The notes: generated by a model from the sequence alone, not told the origin. A stretch of DNA of 64,000 nt from Bradyrhizobium sp. CCH5-F6 (GCF_001556045.1 NZ_LSIC01000140.1:1-64000); one strand, 5' to 3'. Numbered from the stretch's first letter, positions 8,460 through 18,588 are shown. Program-made: numbers and translations.

Positions 8460-9490
8460 CAGTAGTGATCCTCGAAGCGCTTGGCGAGCTCGTCGATGTT
8501 CTCCGGCGGCCAGCCCGGCACTTCCATGCCGAGATGCAGACCCATCTGGGCCAGCACTTCCTTGATCTCGTTCAGCGACTTGCGGCCGAAGTTCGGGGTG
8601 CGGAGCATTTCCGCTTCGCTCTTCTGCACGAGGTCGCCGATGTAGACGATGTTGTCGTTCTTCAGACAGTTGGCCGAACGCACCGACAGCTCGAGCTCGT
8701 CCACCTTCTTGAGGAAGGCCGGGTTGAAGGCGAGGTCCGGGATGATCTCCTGGGCGACTTCCTTGCGCGGCTCTTCGAAGTTGACGAACACGTTGAGCTG
8801 ATCCTGCAGGATGCGGGCGGCGTAGGCCACCGAATCATCCGGCGTGATCGCGCCGTTGGTCTCGATCGTCATGGTCAGCTTGTCGTAGTCGAGGATCTGG
8901 CCCTCGCGGGTGTTCTCGACCTTGTAGGAGACCTTGCGGACCGGCGAGTACAGGCTGTCGACCGGGATCAGGCCGATCGGCGCGTCCTCGGGACGGTTGC
9001 GCTCGGCCGGCACGTAGCCCTTGCCGGTCGAGACCGTGAACTCCATGCGGATCTCGGCGCCCTCGTCGAGCGTGCAGATCTGGAGGTCCGGGTTCAGCAC
9101 GACCACGTCGCCGACGGTCTGGATGTCGCCGGCGGTGACGACGCCCGGACCCTGCTTCTTCACGACCATGCGCTTGGGGCCTTCGCCCTGCATCTTGATC
9201 GAGATGTCCTTGATGTTCAGCACGATGTCGGTGACGTCCTCACGGACGCCCGCGATCGAGGAGAACTCGTGCAGCACGCCGTCGATGTGCACCGACTGCA
9301 CCGCCGCGCCCTGGAGCGAGGAGAGCAGGATGCGGCGAAGCGCATTGCCGAGGGTCTGGCCGAAACCGCGCTCGAGCGGCTCGGCGACGATGGTCGCGAA
9401 ACGCGAGGGATCGCTGCCGGGCGTGACCTGGAGCTTGTTCGGCCGAATCAGTTCTTGCCAATTTTTCTGGATCGTCACTGTTTCACCCAT
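8459..9490 (-). CDS. rpoA: RNA polymerase alpha subunit
   Basis: Scaffold of RNA polymerase assembly. The N-terminal dimerisation domain covers about residues 10-235 ([23 protein letters not shown]). The C-terminal domain, at about 255-330 ([35 protein letters not shown]), contacts UP elements and activators. The length of 343 residues is normal for alphaproteobacteria. It follows rpsK by 112 bp. Its stop codon forms part of a strong repeat hairpin. Confidence 0.99.
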   Translation of the reverse strand: MGETVTIQKNWQELIRPNKLQVTPGSDPSRFATIVAEPLERGFGQTLGNALRRILLSSLQGAAVQSVHIDGVLHEFSSIAGVREDVTDIVLNIKDISIKMQGEGPKRMVVKKQGPGVVTAGDIQTVGDVVVLNPDLQICTLDEGAEIRMEFTVSTGKGYVPAERNRPEDAPIGLIPVDSLYSPVRKVSYKVENTREGQILDYDKLTMTIETNGAITPDDSVAYAARILQDQLNVFVNFEEPRKEVAQEIIPDLAFNPAFLKKVDELELSVRSANCLKNDNIVYIGDLVQKSEAEMLRTPNFGRKSLNEIKEVLAQMGLHLGMEVPGWPPENIDELAKRFEDHY

Positions 9491-9602
9491 ACAGGCCAGT
9501 CAATTTGAGAATTCAAATACTGGCGTTGGAGAAAGGCCGCAGGTCGCACCCGCGGCTTCGTACAAAAGTCGTCGCGGCCACCAATGTGCCCGCGACTTGG
9601 TA

Positions 9603-9992
9603 TCAAACGCGCCGACGCTTGCGGGGACGGCAACCGTTGTGCGGGATCGTGGTCACGTCCCGGATCGAGGTGACGGTGAAGCCCGCGGCCTGGAGCGCAC
9701 GGAGCGCCGACTCACGGCCCGAACCGGGACCGGCGACTTCGACTTCCAGCGTGCGCATGCCGTGCTCCTGCGCCTTCTTGGACACGTCTTCGGCGGCAAC
9801 CTGCGCGGCATAGGGGGTCGACTTGCGCGAGCCCTTGAAGCCCATCGTGCCGGCGGAAGACCAGGCAATCGTATTGCCTTGCGCGTCGGTGATGGTGATG
9901 GTCGTGTTGTTGAACGACGAGTTCACGTGCGCGACGCCGGAGGCGATGTTCTTGCGCTCGCGACGACGAACGCGGGTGGCTTCCTTGCCCAT
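9603..9992 (-). CDS. rpsK: 30S ribosomal protein S11
   Basis: S11 forms the 30S platform near the E site. The 129-residue product starts [19 protein letters not shown]. It has the family core [19 protein letters not shown] and ends [10 protein letters not shown], the conserved Arg-rich tail that contacts 16S rRNA. It is the second gene of the alpha operon, 131 bp after rpsM; that gap contains hairpin repeat copy 2. Confidence 0.99.
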   Translation of the reverse strand: MGKEATRVRRRERKNIASGVAHVNSSFNNTTITITDAQGNTIAWSSAGTMGFKGSRKSTPYAAQVAAEDVSKKAQEHGMRTLEVEVAGPGSGRESALRALQAAGFTVTSIRDVTTIPHNGCRPRKRRRV

Positions 9993-10066
9993 TGAGTCCC
10001 TTTCCTGAAGATCTCAAACGCCGCCGTAATGCCAGCGGCTACACCTGTGGAAGCAAATAGCGAGTA

Positions 10067-10105
10067 GCGAATGGCGAATAGGGATGCTCCCTACTCGCCA
10101 TTCGC
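10067..10105. repeat. GCGAATAG-type hairpin repeat, copy 2 (rpsM-rpsK gap)
   Basis: GCGAATGGCGAATAGGGA at 10067-10084 pairs with 10088-10105 over 18 bp with one mismatch and a 3-nt loop. Further units (AATAGCGAGTAGC on the left, CCATTCCCTATTCGCC on the right) extend the element to about 10055-10120, where it stops 4 nt short of the rpsM stop codon. Confidence 0.85.
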
Positions 10106-10123
10106 CATTCCCTATTCGCCAGT

Positions 10124-10492
10124 TTACTTCTTCTTGCCGGCGATGGCCTTTGCCGGACCCTTGCGCGTGCGCGCGTTGGTGTGGGTGCGCTGACCGCGCA
10201 CCGGCAGACCGCGACGATGGCGCAGGCCGCGGTAGCAGCCGAGGTCCATCAGACGCTTGATGTTGATGCCGACCTCGCGACGCAGATCGCCCTCGACGAG
10301 ATAATCGCGGTCGATCACTTCGCGGATCTGGAGCACTTCGGCGTCGCTGAGCTGATTGACGCGACGATCCACGGGGATCTTCACCTTCTCCAGGATCTCA
10401 CCGGCGATCTTCTGACCGATGCCATGGATGTACTGGAGCGCGATCAGCACGCGCTTGTTGGTGGGAATGTTCACGCCGGCAATACGGGCCAC
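10124..10492 (-). CDS. rpsM: 30S ribosomal protein S13
   Basis: S13 sits in the 30S head and contacts 50S L5. The 122-residue product has [15 protein letters not shown] at the N-terminus, then [13 protein letters not shown], and [19 protein letters not shown] with the basic tail ending GKKK. The start codon is GTG (10490-10492), with AGGAG 8 nt upstream. It is the first gene of the alpha operon after adk. A hairpin lies just ahead of its ribosome site and a promoter-like sequence lies at the adk 3' end. Confidence 0.98.
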   Translation of the reverse strand: MARIAGVNIPTNKRVLIALQYIHGIGQKIAGEILEKVKIPVDRRVNQLSDAEVLQIREVIDRDYLVEGDLRREVGINIKRLMDLGCYRGLRHRRGLPVRGQRTHTNARTRKGPAKAIAGKKK

Positions 10493-10509
10493 GGCCTTCT
10501 CTCCTGTCG

Positions 10510-10529
10510 CCGATCCTCGTCAGGATCGG
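10510..10529 (-). promoter_or_regulatory. Leader hairpin ahead of rpsM
   Basis: CCGATCCT (10510-10517) and AGGATCGG (10522-10529) form a perfect 8-bp stem with a 4-nt loop. It ends 17 nt upstream of the rpsM GTG and only a few nt before its AGGAG. In E. coli, S4 represses the alpha operon through a structure in this leader. Here rpsD is not in the operon, so S4 control is only a possibility. Confidence 0.5.
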
Positions 10530-10641
10530 GCTTTAAGTGCTTGTGTTCTCGGGCAGGTGTTCACAAACGCGAACACGACGCCCACCCCCGGTCTTCCTGG
10601 GGCCCGGCATCGTCTGAAACTATCCGACTTGGATGCGGGGC

Positions 10642-10671
10642 TTATTAGGGGATTCCGGGGGCTTCCGTCAA
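10642..10671 (-). promoter_or_regulatory. Putative internal promoter for rpsM-rpsK-rpoA-rplQ
   Basis: The minus strand has TTGACG at 10666-10671, then CTAATA at 10643-10648 after a 17-nt spacer (or TAATAA at 10642-10647 after 18 nt). It begins 7 bp after the adk stop codon and gives a leader of about 145 nt before rpsM. This would let the alpha operon be transcribed independently of the upstream genes. Confidence 0.5.
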
Positions 10672-10677
10672 CCGCTG

Positions 10678-11556
10678 CTAGCGTTTGGCTCGCTTTTTCG
10701 TGACCTTTTTTGCGGTCGTCTTGGCACCCTTTTTGACCGCCTTCTTGGCGGTCGATTTCGCCGCTTTCCTGACGGTCTTCTTGGCCACCTTCTTGCCGGC
10801 CTTCACGGCCTTCTTCGAAGCCTTTTTGCCGGTTTTTGCCGGCTTTGCGGCCTTTTTGGCGGCCTTAGCGGGCTTTTGGGCTGATTTCTTGGCCCGCTTC
10901 TTGACCGCCTTCGCTGTCTTGGCCGGCGACGCCTTGGCCGCGCTCCGGGAATGAGCCTTGGGCTCCACCGCCCCCAGCGCCAGAAGCTGGCGGTGGATGG
11001 CGCGGGTGACCTCGTCGATGGCCATCATGCCGTCGATGGTCGAGAGCTTCCGACGCTCGGAATAGTAGTGAATCAGCGGTTCCGTCTGGCTACGGTAGCT
11101 GGCCAAGCGCTTGGTCAGGACCTCCGGGGTATCGTCGACCCGGACCTCCTCCCCGCGTTCCCGCATCTGGGCAACGCGGGTCTCGACACGACTCAGGAGC
11201 GCACTCTCGTTGACGCGGAGTTCGATCACGGCGTCGAGCTTGAGGTGCTTGCGCTTGAGCAGCTCATCCAGCGCCTCGGCCTGCGGCACGGTACGGGGGA
11301 AACCATCAAGGATGAAACCATTCCGGGCATCCGGCTGGTCGATGCGGTCGGAGATGATTCCCACCACGACGTCATCGGGCACGAGGCCGCCGCTGGCCAT
11401 GATTTCCTTGGCCTTGAGCCCGACCGGCGTTCCCGCCGCGACCGCCGCGCGCAGCATCTCGCCGGTCGAGAGCTGCACGATGCCATAGCGCTGCACCAGC
11501 AGTTGAGCCTGTGTCCCCTTGCCCGACCCCGGCGGTCCCAGAAGTATAATTCTCAT
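10678..11556 (-). CDS. adk: Adenylate kinase with a Lys/Ala-rich histone-H1-like C-terminal tail
   Basis: Interconverts ATP + AMP and 2 ADP. The catalytic core is residues 1-198: P-loop [10 protein letters not shown] (8-17), AMP-site TGEML and DGFPRT (84-89). It is of the short type, with no zinc LID insertion. Residues 200-292 are an extra tail of 93 residues, about 43% Lys or Arg, built from AKKA/KPAK-like units resembling histone H1 or the tails of bacterial nucleoid proteins. A normal Adk of this type ends near residue 195-217. The ATG overlaps the stop of the second secY (ATGA). The tail is in the same uninterrupted frame and its stop is unambiguous. A nucleic-acid- or ribosome-binding role is inference. 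Confidence 0.95.
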   Translation of the reverse strand: MRIILLGPPGSGKGTQAQLLVQRYGIVQLSTGEMLRAAVAAGTPVGLKAKEIMASGGLVPDDVVVGIISDRIDQPDARNGFILDGFPRTVPQAEALDELLKRKHLKLDAVIELRVNESALLSRVETRVAQMRERGEEVRVDDTPEVLTKRLASYRSQTEPLIHYYSERRKLSTIDGMMAIDEVTRAIHRQLLALGAVEPKAHSRSAAKASPAKTAKAVKKRAKKSAQKPAKAAKKAAKPAKTGKKASKKAVKAGKKVAKKTVRKAAKSTAKKAVKKGAKTTAKKVTKKRAKR

Positions 11557-12764
11557 CGGCGTACGCCCCCCGGATTGGTGAGCGATACGTCGCGCACCTG
11601 TGCTTTGATATCAAGGGCGGTGCAGACCACAACCAGCGCAGCACCACCATTGACGACCATACTATAAGGCAGGCCGATCCCGTAAAGGTCGAACACCCCC
11701 GGAATCACCTGCAACGCCGTCAGGTAGACGGCTCCGACGACCGTCGTCAATGACACGACGCGATCGAGATAGGCGGCGGTCGCCTCGCCGGGCGCGACAC
11801 CGGAGACGATCCCGTTACGTTGCGCCAGGGATTTGGCCGTGTATTCGGGATCGATGACATAAGCGGTATAGATGAAGGCCAGCACGAAGACCGCGATGGA
11901 CACCAGGATGAGGTGCGCCGGCTGCCCCAGCTGAAGATGGCGATAGGCCGCGGCGACCAGCGGGTGGTCGGCGCCCATGACGAGGCCCGCAAGGGCGAGC
12001 GGGAGAAAGAAGATCCACGGCGCTACAGTCACGGGAATCAGGAACCCGGCGCTGTTGAGCTTGATCGGGAGCACGGCTTCGCGCGCCGGCAGTTGCCGCC
12101 GGCCGGTGTCGAGAGCGCCGAACTCGACGCGAATATTGCGACAGGCGCCCTCGACCAGCACCATGACGGCCACGAGCAGGACCCAGAACATGGCGTGCGC
12201 GAGAACGAGGTTGCCCGAGAGCGCCCCGCTCTCCAGGAGCCCCACGATGCCGGCGACGTCTCGCGGAATCGCCACGATAAAGCCGACGCTCAAGATCAGC
12301 GCCAGGCCGTTGCCGATGCCGTGGCGGGTGATCTGTTCGCTGAGCCACACCAGCACGAAGACGCCGCCGACCATCGAGGTCGTGGCCGTCATCACGAACC
12401 AGCCGTCGGGATTCCTGACAAGGCCCGGAATGGTCGCCAGCGTCGAAGCAATGCCGTAGGCCTGAAAGGCAGCAAGACACAAAGTCAGGCCGAGCGTGAC
12501 CCGCGCGATCTTGCGCCGGCCTGCCTCACCTGACCGCTCGAGCGAGCTCAGACCGCGCCAGACCACGGAAAGCAACCGCACAAAGATCGCCGCCGTCAGA
12601 TACGGAATGAGGCCAAGCGCAAAGACCGAGAGTCGGCCAATGAAGTCGAGCATCGGCGAGTAGGTCGAGATATTCAGTCCCGCGATCGGGATTTGCGTGC
12701 CCAACCTGAACAGGAGCAGCGCGCCAATCGTGAAAGCGATTCGGCGCGCGAACTCCCTGCTCAT
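11553..12764 (-). CDS. Divergent second SecY-like translocon subunit
   Basis: A 403-residue polytopic protein clearly homologous to SecY ([43 protein letters not shown]), directly downstream of canonical secY and overlapping it by ATGA. Differences from the canonical copy: the segment between TM1 and TM2a is 15 residues shorter, so most of the plug is missing. The Arg of the GIRPG loop (Arg357 in the canonical copy here, the position essential for SecA action in E. coli) is Ala324. The basic TM6-TM7 loop is altered. The 17-residue C-terminal tail is replaced by NPGGVRR. The frame is intact with good membrane segments, so it is not an obvious pseudogene. It could be an alternative channel or a SecY-modulating subunit; the function is unknown. 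Confidence 0.88.
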   Translation of the reverse strand: MSREFARRIAFTIGALLLFRLGTQIPIAGLNISTYSPMLDFIGRLSVFALGLIPYLTAAIFVRLLSVVWRGLSSLERSGEAGRRKIARVTLGLTLCLAAFQAYGIASTLATIPGLVRNPDGWFVMTATTSMVGGVFVLVWLSEQITRHGIGNGLALILSVGFIVAIPRDVAGIVGLLESGALSGNLVLAHAMFWVLLVAVMVLVEGACRNIRVEFGALDTGRRQLPAREAVLPIKLNSAGFLIPVTVAPWIFFLPLALAGLVMGADHPLVAAAYRHLQLGQPAHLILVSIAVFVLAFIYTAYVIDPEYTAKSLAQRNGIVSGVAPGEATAAYLDRVVSLTTVVGAVYLTALQVIPGVFDLYGIGLPYSMVVNGGAALVVVCTALDIKAQVRDVSLTNPGGVRR

Positions 12765-14092
12765 CTACGGCGGCCCCGCAGCTTGGACTTCCTGATCAGG
12801 CCTTCGTACTGGTGCGCCAGCAGATAGCCCTGCACCTGCGCCACCGTGTCCATGGTGACGCTGACGACGATCAGCAGCGAGGTGCCGCCGAAATAGAACG
12901 GCACCGAGGCGTAGGAGATCAGGATTTCGGGGATCAAGCAGACGATCGCCAGATAGATCGCGCCGAGCACGGTGATGCGCGACAGCACGTAATCGATGTA
13001 TTCGGCGGTTCGCTCACCGGGACGGATGCCCGGAATGAAGCCGCCGTGCTTCTTCAGATTGTCCGCGGTCTCGGTCGGGTTGAACACGATCGCTGTGTAG
13101 AAGAAGGCGAAGAACACGATCAGCGCCAGATACAAGATCAGGAACAGCGGACGGCCGTGGCCGAGCTGGGTGTTGATCCACTGGAACCATTCCGGCCCGC
13201 TGCCCGAATTGAAGTTCGCCACCGTGGTCGGCAGCAGCAGCAGCGAGGACGCGAAGATCGGCGGGATGACGCCCGAGGTGTTGAGCTTGAGCGGCAGATG
13301 CGAGGACTGGCCCTCGAACATCTTGTTGCCGACCTGACGCTTCGGATACTGGATCAGGAGGCGGCGCTGCGCGCGCTCCATGAACACGATGAAGGCGATC
13401 ACGGCGACGGCCATGATGATGACGACCAGGATCAGGCCGGTCGACATCGCGCCCTGACGGCCGAGTTCGAGCATGCCGGCGAGCGCCGCGGGCAGTTCGG
13501 CGACGATGCCGGCGAGAATGATCAGCGAGATGCCGTTGCCGATGCCGCGCGAGGTGATCTGCTCGCCCAGCCACATCAGGAACATGGTTCCGCCGGTCAG
13601 CGTGATCGCCGTAGAGAGGCGGAAGAACAAGCCGGGGTCGCTGACGACGTTGCCGGCGCCTTCGAGGCCCACGGCGATGCCGTAGGACTGGAACGCGGCC
13701 AGGATGACCGTCAGGTAGCGCGTGTACTGATTCAGCGTCTTGCGGCCGGCCTCGCCTTCCTTCTTCAGCGCCTCGAGCTGCGGCGAGACGGTGGTGAGGA
13801 GCTGGATGATGATCGAGGCCGAGATGTACGGCATGATGTTCAGCGCGAAGATCGCCATGCGGTGGATGCCGCCGCCGGCGAACATGTTGAACATGCCGAG
13901 GATGCCGCCCGCCTGGGACTTGAACACCTGCTCCCAGATGTTGGGATCGATGCCGGGCAGCGGGATGTAGGTTCCGAGCCGATAAACGAGCAGCGCACCC
14001 AGGGTGAACCAGATGCGCTTCTTCAGTTCGTCGGCCTTGGCAAACGCGCCGAAATTGAGATTGGCTGCCAGTTGTTCCGCTGCAGAGACCAT
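12761..14092 (-). CDS. secY: Preprotein translocase subunit SecY
   Basis: Core channel of the Sec translocon in the inner membrane. The 443-residue product has ten expected membrane helices, the plug region AGGILGMFNMFAGG (61-74), TM2b IMPYISASIIIQLL lining the pore, EQITSRGIGNGISLII in TM4-5, the LKLNTSGVIPPIFA lateral-gate helix, and the cytosolic GFIPGIRPGERTAEYID loop with Arg357. It follows rplO by 148 bp, with an intervening hairpin, and is coupled to the second SecY gene by a 4-bp overlap. Confidence 0.99.
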   Translation of the reverse strand: MVSAAEQLAANLNFGAFAKADELKKRIWFTLGALLVYRLGTYIPLPGIDPNIWEQVFKSQAGGILGMFNMFAGGGIHRMAIFALNIMPYISASIIIQLLTTVSPQLEALKKEGEAGRKTLNQYTRYLTVILAAFQSYGIAVGLEGAGNVVSDPGLFFRLSTAITLTGGTMFLMWLGEQITSRGIGNGISLIILAGIVAELPAALAGMLELGRQGAMSTGLILVVIIMAVAVIAFIVFMERAQRRLLIQYPKRQVGNKMFEGQSSHLPLKLNTSGVIPPIFASSLLLLPTTVANFNSGSGPEWFQWINTQLGHGRPLFLILYLALIVFFAFFYTAIVFNPTETADNLKKHGGFIPGIRPGERTAEYIDYVLSRITVLGAIYLAIVCLIPEILISYASVPFYFGGTSLLIVVSVTMDTVAQVQGYLLAHQYEGLIRKSKLRGRRR

Positions 14093-14208
14093 CTTGGACT
14101 TTCTCCCGCCGCCTGTTGCGCCGTCATGCCCGCGGCCGGGCTAGTTTAGCGGACGCCGGACATTATCTGGGGCTCGGCTTCGATAAGTCCACGTCCCGCA
14201 TGCGTAAA

Positions 14209-14227
14209 GGCCCGCGAGCCGCGGGCC
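14209..14227 (-). terminator. Attenuator-like hairpin between rplO and secY
   Basis: GGCCCGC (14209-14215) and GCGGGCC (14221-14227) form a 7-bp GC stem with a 5-nt loop, followed on the minus strand by TTT. It lies 13 bp after the rplO stop. The T tract is short, so partial termination or 3'-end protection is more likely than full termination. Confidence 0.5.
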
Positions 14228-14240
14228 AATGACGCAGTTG

Positions 14241-14726
14241 TTACGCCGCCTCGCCTTCTTCCTTGGCAGGGGCGAGGATCTTCACCGAGCCGCCGGCCTT
14301 CTCAACCGCCGCGATCGCGGTCTTGGAGGCGCCGTGCACTTCGATGTTGAGCTTGGACTTGAGCTCGCCGCGGCCGAGCAGCCGCAGGCCGCCCTTGGCG
14401 CGTCGCAGCACGCCGCCCTTCACCAGGGCCTCGACGTTCACGACGCTGCCGGCGTCGATCTTCTTGGCATCGACCGCTTCCTGGAGCCGGTCGAGATTGA
14501 TCTCGGCGAACTCGATGCGGAAGATGTTGTTGAAGCCGCGCTTGGGCAGACGGCGATGCATCGGCATCTGACCGCCTTCGAAGCCCTTGATGCGCACGCC
14601 CGAACGCGCGGTCTGGCCCTTGCCGCCGCGGCCGGACTGCTTGCCCTTGCCCGAACCGATGCCGCGGCCGACGCGCATGCGCTTCTTGCGCGAGCCGGCG
14701 TTGTCGGCGATATCGCTGAGCTTCAT
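14241..14726 (-). CDS. rplO: 50S ribosomal protein L15
   Basis: A late-assembly protein of the 50S subunit. The N-terminal [22 protein letters not shown] and the glycine-rich [20 protein letters not shown] extension thread into 23S r[20 protein letters not shown] and the C-terminal globular domain follow. Its 161 residues end in an acidic EEGEAA. It follows rpmD with a 76-bp gap holding a palindromic element. Confidence 0.98.
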   Translation of the reverse strand: MKLSDIADNAGSRKKRMRVGRGIGSGKGKQSGRGGKGQTARSGVRIKGFEGGQMPMHRRLPKRGFNNIFRIEFAEINLDRLQEAVDAKKIDAGSVVNVEALVKGGVLRRAKGGLRLLGRGELKSKLNIEVHGASKTAIAAVEKAGGSVKILAPAKEEGEAA

Positions 14727-14746
14727 CGCCCTTCTCCTTGTGTCTT

Positions 14747-14796
14747 GCGCACGATCCTCACCGAAAACCGGGTGCCCGGCTTTCGGGATCCTGCGC
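14747..14796. repeat. Mosaic palindrome with ACCGG core (rpmD-rplO gap)
   Basis: The outer arms GCGCACGATCC and GGATCCTGCGC, plus the inner pair CCGAAA and TTTCGG, form a long imperfect stem with a 3-nt bulge. The core is ACCGGGTGCCCGGC. The layout matches the element at 23553-23603 and resembles 6-49. It begins 6 nt after the rpmD stop on the transcribed strand. Confidence 0.7.
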
Positions 14797-14802
14797 CGTT
14801 TC

Positions 14803-14997
14803 TTACTTCTCGTCGACGATGCGGACGAGATGGTGAACCTTCTCGATCATGCCGCGCACGGCCGGGGTGTCCGGCAATTCGCTGATGCGGCCGATCTTGT
14901 TGAGCTTGAGCCCGATCAGCGTCGAGCGCTGCGAATGATGGCGGCGGATCGCGCTGCCAGTCTGCTCGAGCTTGATCGTCTTTGCGGCCTTGGCCAT
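14803..14997 (-). CDS. rpmD: 50S ribosomal protein L30
   Basis: A small 50S protein of 64 residues: [20 protein letters not shown], then [16 protein letters not shown] and [16 protein letters not shown], the usual L30 pattern of two helices on a three-stranded sheet. It is 25 bp after rpsE in the spc operon. Confidence 0.97.
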   Translation of the reverse strand: MAKAAKTIKLEQTGSAIRRHHSQRSTLIGLKLNKIGRISELPDTPAVRGMIEKVHHLVRIVDEK

Positions 14998-15022
14998 CGT
15001 GATCTACTCCGAAAAGCTTCCG

Positions 15023-15619
15023 TTAGTCGGCAGCCGCCTCGGCGTCGCCGCCGATACGGCGGGACTGGAGGGTGGACACCTTGATGTTGCGGCGGGCAGC
15101 AACCGAGCGCGGCGAATCCTGATGCTTCAGCGCGTCGAAGGTGGCGCGAACCATGTTGTACGGGTTCGACGAACCGATCGACTTCGCCACCACGTCCTGG
15201 ACGCCGAGCGTCTCGAACACGGCGCGCATCGGGCCGCCGGCGATGATGCCGGTGCCGGCCGGAGCGGCACGCAGGTAGACACGGCCCGCGCCATGACGGC
15301 CGGCGATGTCGTGATGGAGGGTGCGGCCCTCGCGCAGCGACACGCGGGTCAGGTTGCGCTTGGCGGATTCGGTCGCCTTGCGGATCGCCTCGGGCACTTC
15401 GCGCGCCTTGCCGTGACCGAAGCCGGCGCGGCCCTTCTGGTCGCCGATCACGACCAGCGCTGCGAAACCGAAGCGCTTGCCGCCCTTGACGACCTTGGCC
15501 ACGCGGTTGATGTGGACGAGCTTGTCGACGAACTCGCTGTCGCGCTCCTCGCGCTCCCTGCGTTCACGTCCGCCGCCGCGTTGATCGCGTCCACCACGTT
15601 GTTCGCGTTCAGCTGCCAT
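15023..15619 (-). CDS. rpsE: 30S ribosomal protein S5
   Basis: S5 is a decoding-fidelity protein of the 30S body. The N-terminal 28 residues are an Arg/Gly/Glu-rich extension ([20 protein letters not shown]) typical of alphaproteobacteria. Then come the double-stranded-RNA-binding-like [20 protein letters not shown] and the C-terminal domain with [15 protein letters not shown] and [16 protein letters not shown]. It has 198 residues and follows rplR by 47 bp. Confidence 0.98.
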   Translation of the reverse strand: MAAEREQRGGRDQRGGGRERREREERDSEFVDKLVHINRVAKVVKGGKRFGFAALVVIGDQKGRAGFGHGKAREVPEAIRKATESAKRNLTRVSLREGRTLHHDIAGRHGAGRVYLRAAPAGTGIIAGGPMRAVFETLGVQDVVAKSIGSSNPYNMVRATFDALKHQDSPRSVAARRNIKVSTLQSRRIGGDAEAAAD

Positions 15620-15666
15620 GGTTTTTCCAATCCTTCAGAGGCTTGCGCCTCAATCCTCAAATTCTG

Positions 15667-16029
15667 TTAGAAGCTCAGCCCGCTCTCACGCGCGGCGTCG
15701 GCAAGAGCCTTGACGCGCCCGTGGTAGAGATAGCTGCCGCGATCGAACACGACTTCCTTAACGCCCTTCTCGGCAGCGCGCTCGGCCAGCAACTTGCCGA
15801 CCGCCTTCGCCGCATCGATGTCGGCGCCGGTCTTGCCGCCGTCGCGCATCGTCTTCTCGAGCGACGAAGCCGAGGCTAGCGTCTCTCCCTTCAGGTCGTC
15901 GATGACCTGGGCGTAGATGTGCTTCGACGAACGGAACACGGACAGGCGCGGACGGCCGCCGGCGGAGCGGCGCAGCTTCAGCCGCACACTCCGCTTGCGC
16001 CGGGCATTCGTAACCTTGGCTTTCGACAT
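15667..16029 (-). CDS. rplR: 50S ribosomal protein L18
   Basis: L18 binds 5S rRNA in the central protuberance together with L5. The 120-residue product has the basic start [20 protein letters not shown], then [20 protein letters not shown] and [25 protein letters not shown]-type ending (here ARESGLSF). It follows rplF by 11 bp. Confidence 0.98.
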   Translation of the reverse strand: MSKAKVTNARRKRSVRLKLRRSAGGRPRLSVFRSSKHIYAQVIDDLKGETLASASSLEKTMRDGGKTGADIDAAKAVGKLLAERAAEKGVKEVVFDRGSYLYHGRVKALADAARESGLSF

Positions 16030-16040
16030 GACCGGCTCCG

Positions 16041-16574
16041 TTACTTCTTCTTGCCTTCCTTGCGGAAGATGAATTCGCCCACATACTTCACGCCCTTGCC
16101 CTTGTAGGGCTCCGGCGGACGATACGAGCGAATCTCGGCGGCGACCTGGCCGACGCGCTGGACGTCGCTGCCGGCCACCGTGATCTCGGTCGGCTTCGGC
16201 ACGGTGATCGTGATGCCTTCCGGGATCGGGTAGATCACGTCGTGGCTATAGCCGAGCGCGAGCTGCAGGTTCTTGCCCTGCATCGCGGCGCGGTAGCCGA
16301 CGCCGGTGATCTCGAGCTTCTTCTCGAAACCCTTGGTGACGCCCTCGACGAGGTTCGCGACCTGGGCGCGCGCGGTGCCGTAAAGCGCGCGGGCGCGGTT
16401 GGTCTCGGCGCGCGGAGCGACCTTGATCTGGCCGTTCTCGAGCTTCACCTCGACGTCGTCGTGGACGATGAACTGAAGCTGGCCCTTCGGCCCCTTCATC
16501 TTGACGGTCTGACCGTCGACGGTCGCGGTTACACCCGACGGAACCGCTACCGGCCTTTTGCCAACTCGTGACAT
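16041..16574 (-). CDS. rplF: 50S ribosomal protein L6
   Basis: L6 supports the factor-binding region near the sarcin-ricin loop. It consists of two repeated alpha/beta domains. It starts [20 protein letters not shown] and contains [18 protein letters not shown] and the signature [11 protein letters not shown]. The frame extends 17 codons upstream into rpsH, but MSRVGKRP at 16574 is the family start, giving 177 residues. The gap to rpsH is 16 bp. Confidence 0.98.
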   Translation of the reverse strand: MSRVGKRPVAVPSGVTATVDGQTVKMKGPKGQLQFIVHDDVEVKLENGQIKVAPRAETNRARALYGTARAQVANLVEGVTKGFEKKLEITGVGYRAAMQGKNLQLALGYSHDVIYPIPEGITITVPKPTEITVAGSDVQRVGQVAAEIRSYRPPEPYKGKGVKYVGEFIFRKEGKKK

Positions 16575-16590
16575 GGATCGAAAATCCTTC

Positions 16591-16989
16591 TCAGAACACC
16601 GTGAAGAGGACTTCACCGCCCACATTCGCGTCGCGCGCGCTGTGGTCGGCCATGATCCCCTTCGGCGTCGACAACACCGAAATGCCGAGCCCGTTGTTGA
16701 CCCGCGGCAGGTTCTTCACCGAGGCGTAGACGCGGCGCCCGGGCTTGGAAACACGTTCGATCTCGCGGATGACGGGCTCGCCGTCGAAATACTTTAGTTC
16801 GATCTCGATCTCGCTGCGGCCCGAGGCGTGCTCGAGCGTGGCGTAGCCGCGGATGTAGCCCTCGGTCTTGAGGACTTCGAGCACGTTCTCGCGCATCTTG
16901 GAGCCCGGCGTGGAGACCTTGCTCTTCGAGCGCATCTGCGCGTTGCGGATGCGGGTGATCAGATCGCTGATTGGATCGTGCGTAGACAT
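16591..16989 (-). CDS. rpsH: 30S ribosomal protein S8
   Basis: S8 binds 16S rRNA helix 21 and organises the central domain. In E. coli it also represses the spc operon by binding its mRNA. The 132-residue product has [20 protein letters not shown], then [21 protein letters not shown] [15 protein letters not shown], and ends with [19 protein letters not shown]. It follows rpsN by 14 bp. Confidence 0.98.
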   Translation of the reverse strand: MSTHDPISDLITRIRNAQMRSKSKVSTPGSKMRENVLEVLKTEGYIRGYATLEHASGRSEIEIELKYFDGEPVIREIERVSKPGRRVYASVKNLPRVNNGLGISVLSTPKGIMADHSARDANVGGEVLFTVF

Positions 16990-17003
16990 CTAAACGACCC
17001 TCC

Positions 17004-17309
17004 TTACCAGCTCGACTTGACGAGGCCCGGGACCATGCCCTTGGAGCCAAGCTCGCGCAGCGCGATACGGGACAGCTTGTTCTTGCGATAGTTCGAGCGC
17101 GGACGGCCCGACAGCTCGCAACGCAGGCGGATGCGGGTCGCCGACGAGTTGCGCGGCATCTCAGCCAGCTTCAGGGTCGCGGCGAAGCGCTCCTCCATCG
17201 GCAGCGTCTTGTCGGCGATGATCGCCTTCAACCGGGCGCGCTTCGGAGCGGCGTTCTTCGCCATCCGCTTGCGCCGGTTGTTCTTCTCGATTGAACTCTT
17301 CTTTGCCAT
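17004..17309 (-). CDS. rpsN: 30S ribosomal protein S14 (zinc-free type)
   Basis: S14 lies in the 30S head. The 101-residue product lacks the CxxC pairs of the zinc-binding form. It has [18 protein letters not shown], then [24 protein letters not shown] [20 protein letters not shown], and ends [17 protein letters not shown], the standard C+-independent version. It is 46 bp after rplE. Confidence 0.98.
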   Translation of the reverse strand: MAKKSSIEKNNRRKRMAKNAAPKRARLKAIIADKTLPMEERFAATLKLAEMPRNSSATRIRLRCELSGRPRSNYRKNKLSRIALRELGSKGMVPGLVKSSW

Positions 17310-17355
17310 GCTTGGCTCCTGGGTATCCGCGTTTGAGAGGCTTTAGCTCAGCGTC

Positions 17356-17905
<550 letters not shown>

Positions 17906-17913
<8 letters not shown>

Positions 17914-18220
17914 CGATCTCAGCTCCCGAGCTCTTGGCGATGCGGACCTTCTTGCCGTCCGCCAGAATCTTGAATCCGATGCGGGTCGGCTTTCCGTCCT
18001 TGCCGACATACGCGATGTTGGACAGTTGGATCGGCGCCTCTTTCGAGATGATGCCGCCCTCCTGGGCCTGCGTCTGCTTCTGGTGACGCTTGACCACGTT
18101 GATGCCGCGCACGAGCGCGGTGCCGGCGTCGGGACGAACCTCGAACACCTCGCCGGTGCGGCCCTTGTCGCGGCCGGTCAGCACGATGACCTTGTCGCCC
18201 TTGCGGATCTTCGCAGCCAT
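17906..18220 (-). CDS. rplX: 50S ribosomal protein L24
   Basis: An assembly initiator of the 50S subunit. The 104-residue product starts [20 protein letters not shown], a KOW motif, continues with [20 protein letters not shown] and [19 protein letters not shown], and ends EIDG. The ATG shares one base with the rplN stop (18220), and the 3' end overlaps rplE by 8 bp. All three genes are tightly coupled. Confidence 0.98.
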
Positions 18221-18588
18221 CACAGCACCTCCGGCGCGAGCGAGATGATCTTCATGTGGTTCTTGGCGCGCAGCTCGCGCGGCACGGGCCCGAAGATACG
18301 GGTGCCGACCGGCTCGGACTGGTTGTTGATCAGGACGGCGGCGTTGCGGTCGAAGCGGATGACCGAACCGTCGGCGCGGCGGATGTCCTTGCGGACGCGC
18401 ACCACGACGGCCTTCATCACGTCGCCCTTCTTCACCTTGCCACGCGGAATCGCTTCCTTGATCGAGACGACGATGATGTCGCCGATCGTGGCGTAGCGGC
18501 GCTTGGAGCCCCCGAGCACCTTGATACACATGACACGGCGTGCGCCAGAATTGTCGGCCACGTCGAGGTTGGTCTGCATCTGAATCAT
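18220..18588 (-). CDS. rplN: 50S ribosomal protein L14
   Basis: L14 lies at the subunit interface and contacts 16S rRNA (bridge B8). The 122-residue product starts [19 protein letters not shown] and has [41 protein letters not shown] and ENH-type end [14 protein letters not shown]. It follows rpsQ by 84 bp. No hairpin or repeat stands out in that gap. Confidence 0.98.
   Translation of the reverse strand: MIQMQTNLDVADNSGARRVMCIKVLGGSKRRYATIGDIIVVSIKEAIPRGKVKKGDVMKAVVVRVRKDIRRADGSVIRFDRNAAVLINNQSEPVGTRIFGPVPRELRAKNHMKIISLAPEVL

Noticed and set aside
8397..8460. CRISPR-like short repeats GCGAGTA/GCGAATG
   Set aside because: Units are adjacent without spacers, degenerate and arranged as an inverted pair. 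This is a hairpin element, not a CRISPR array.
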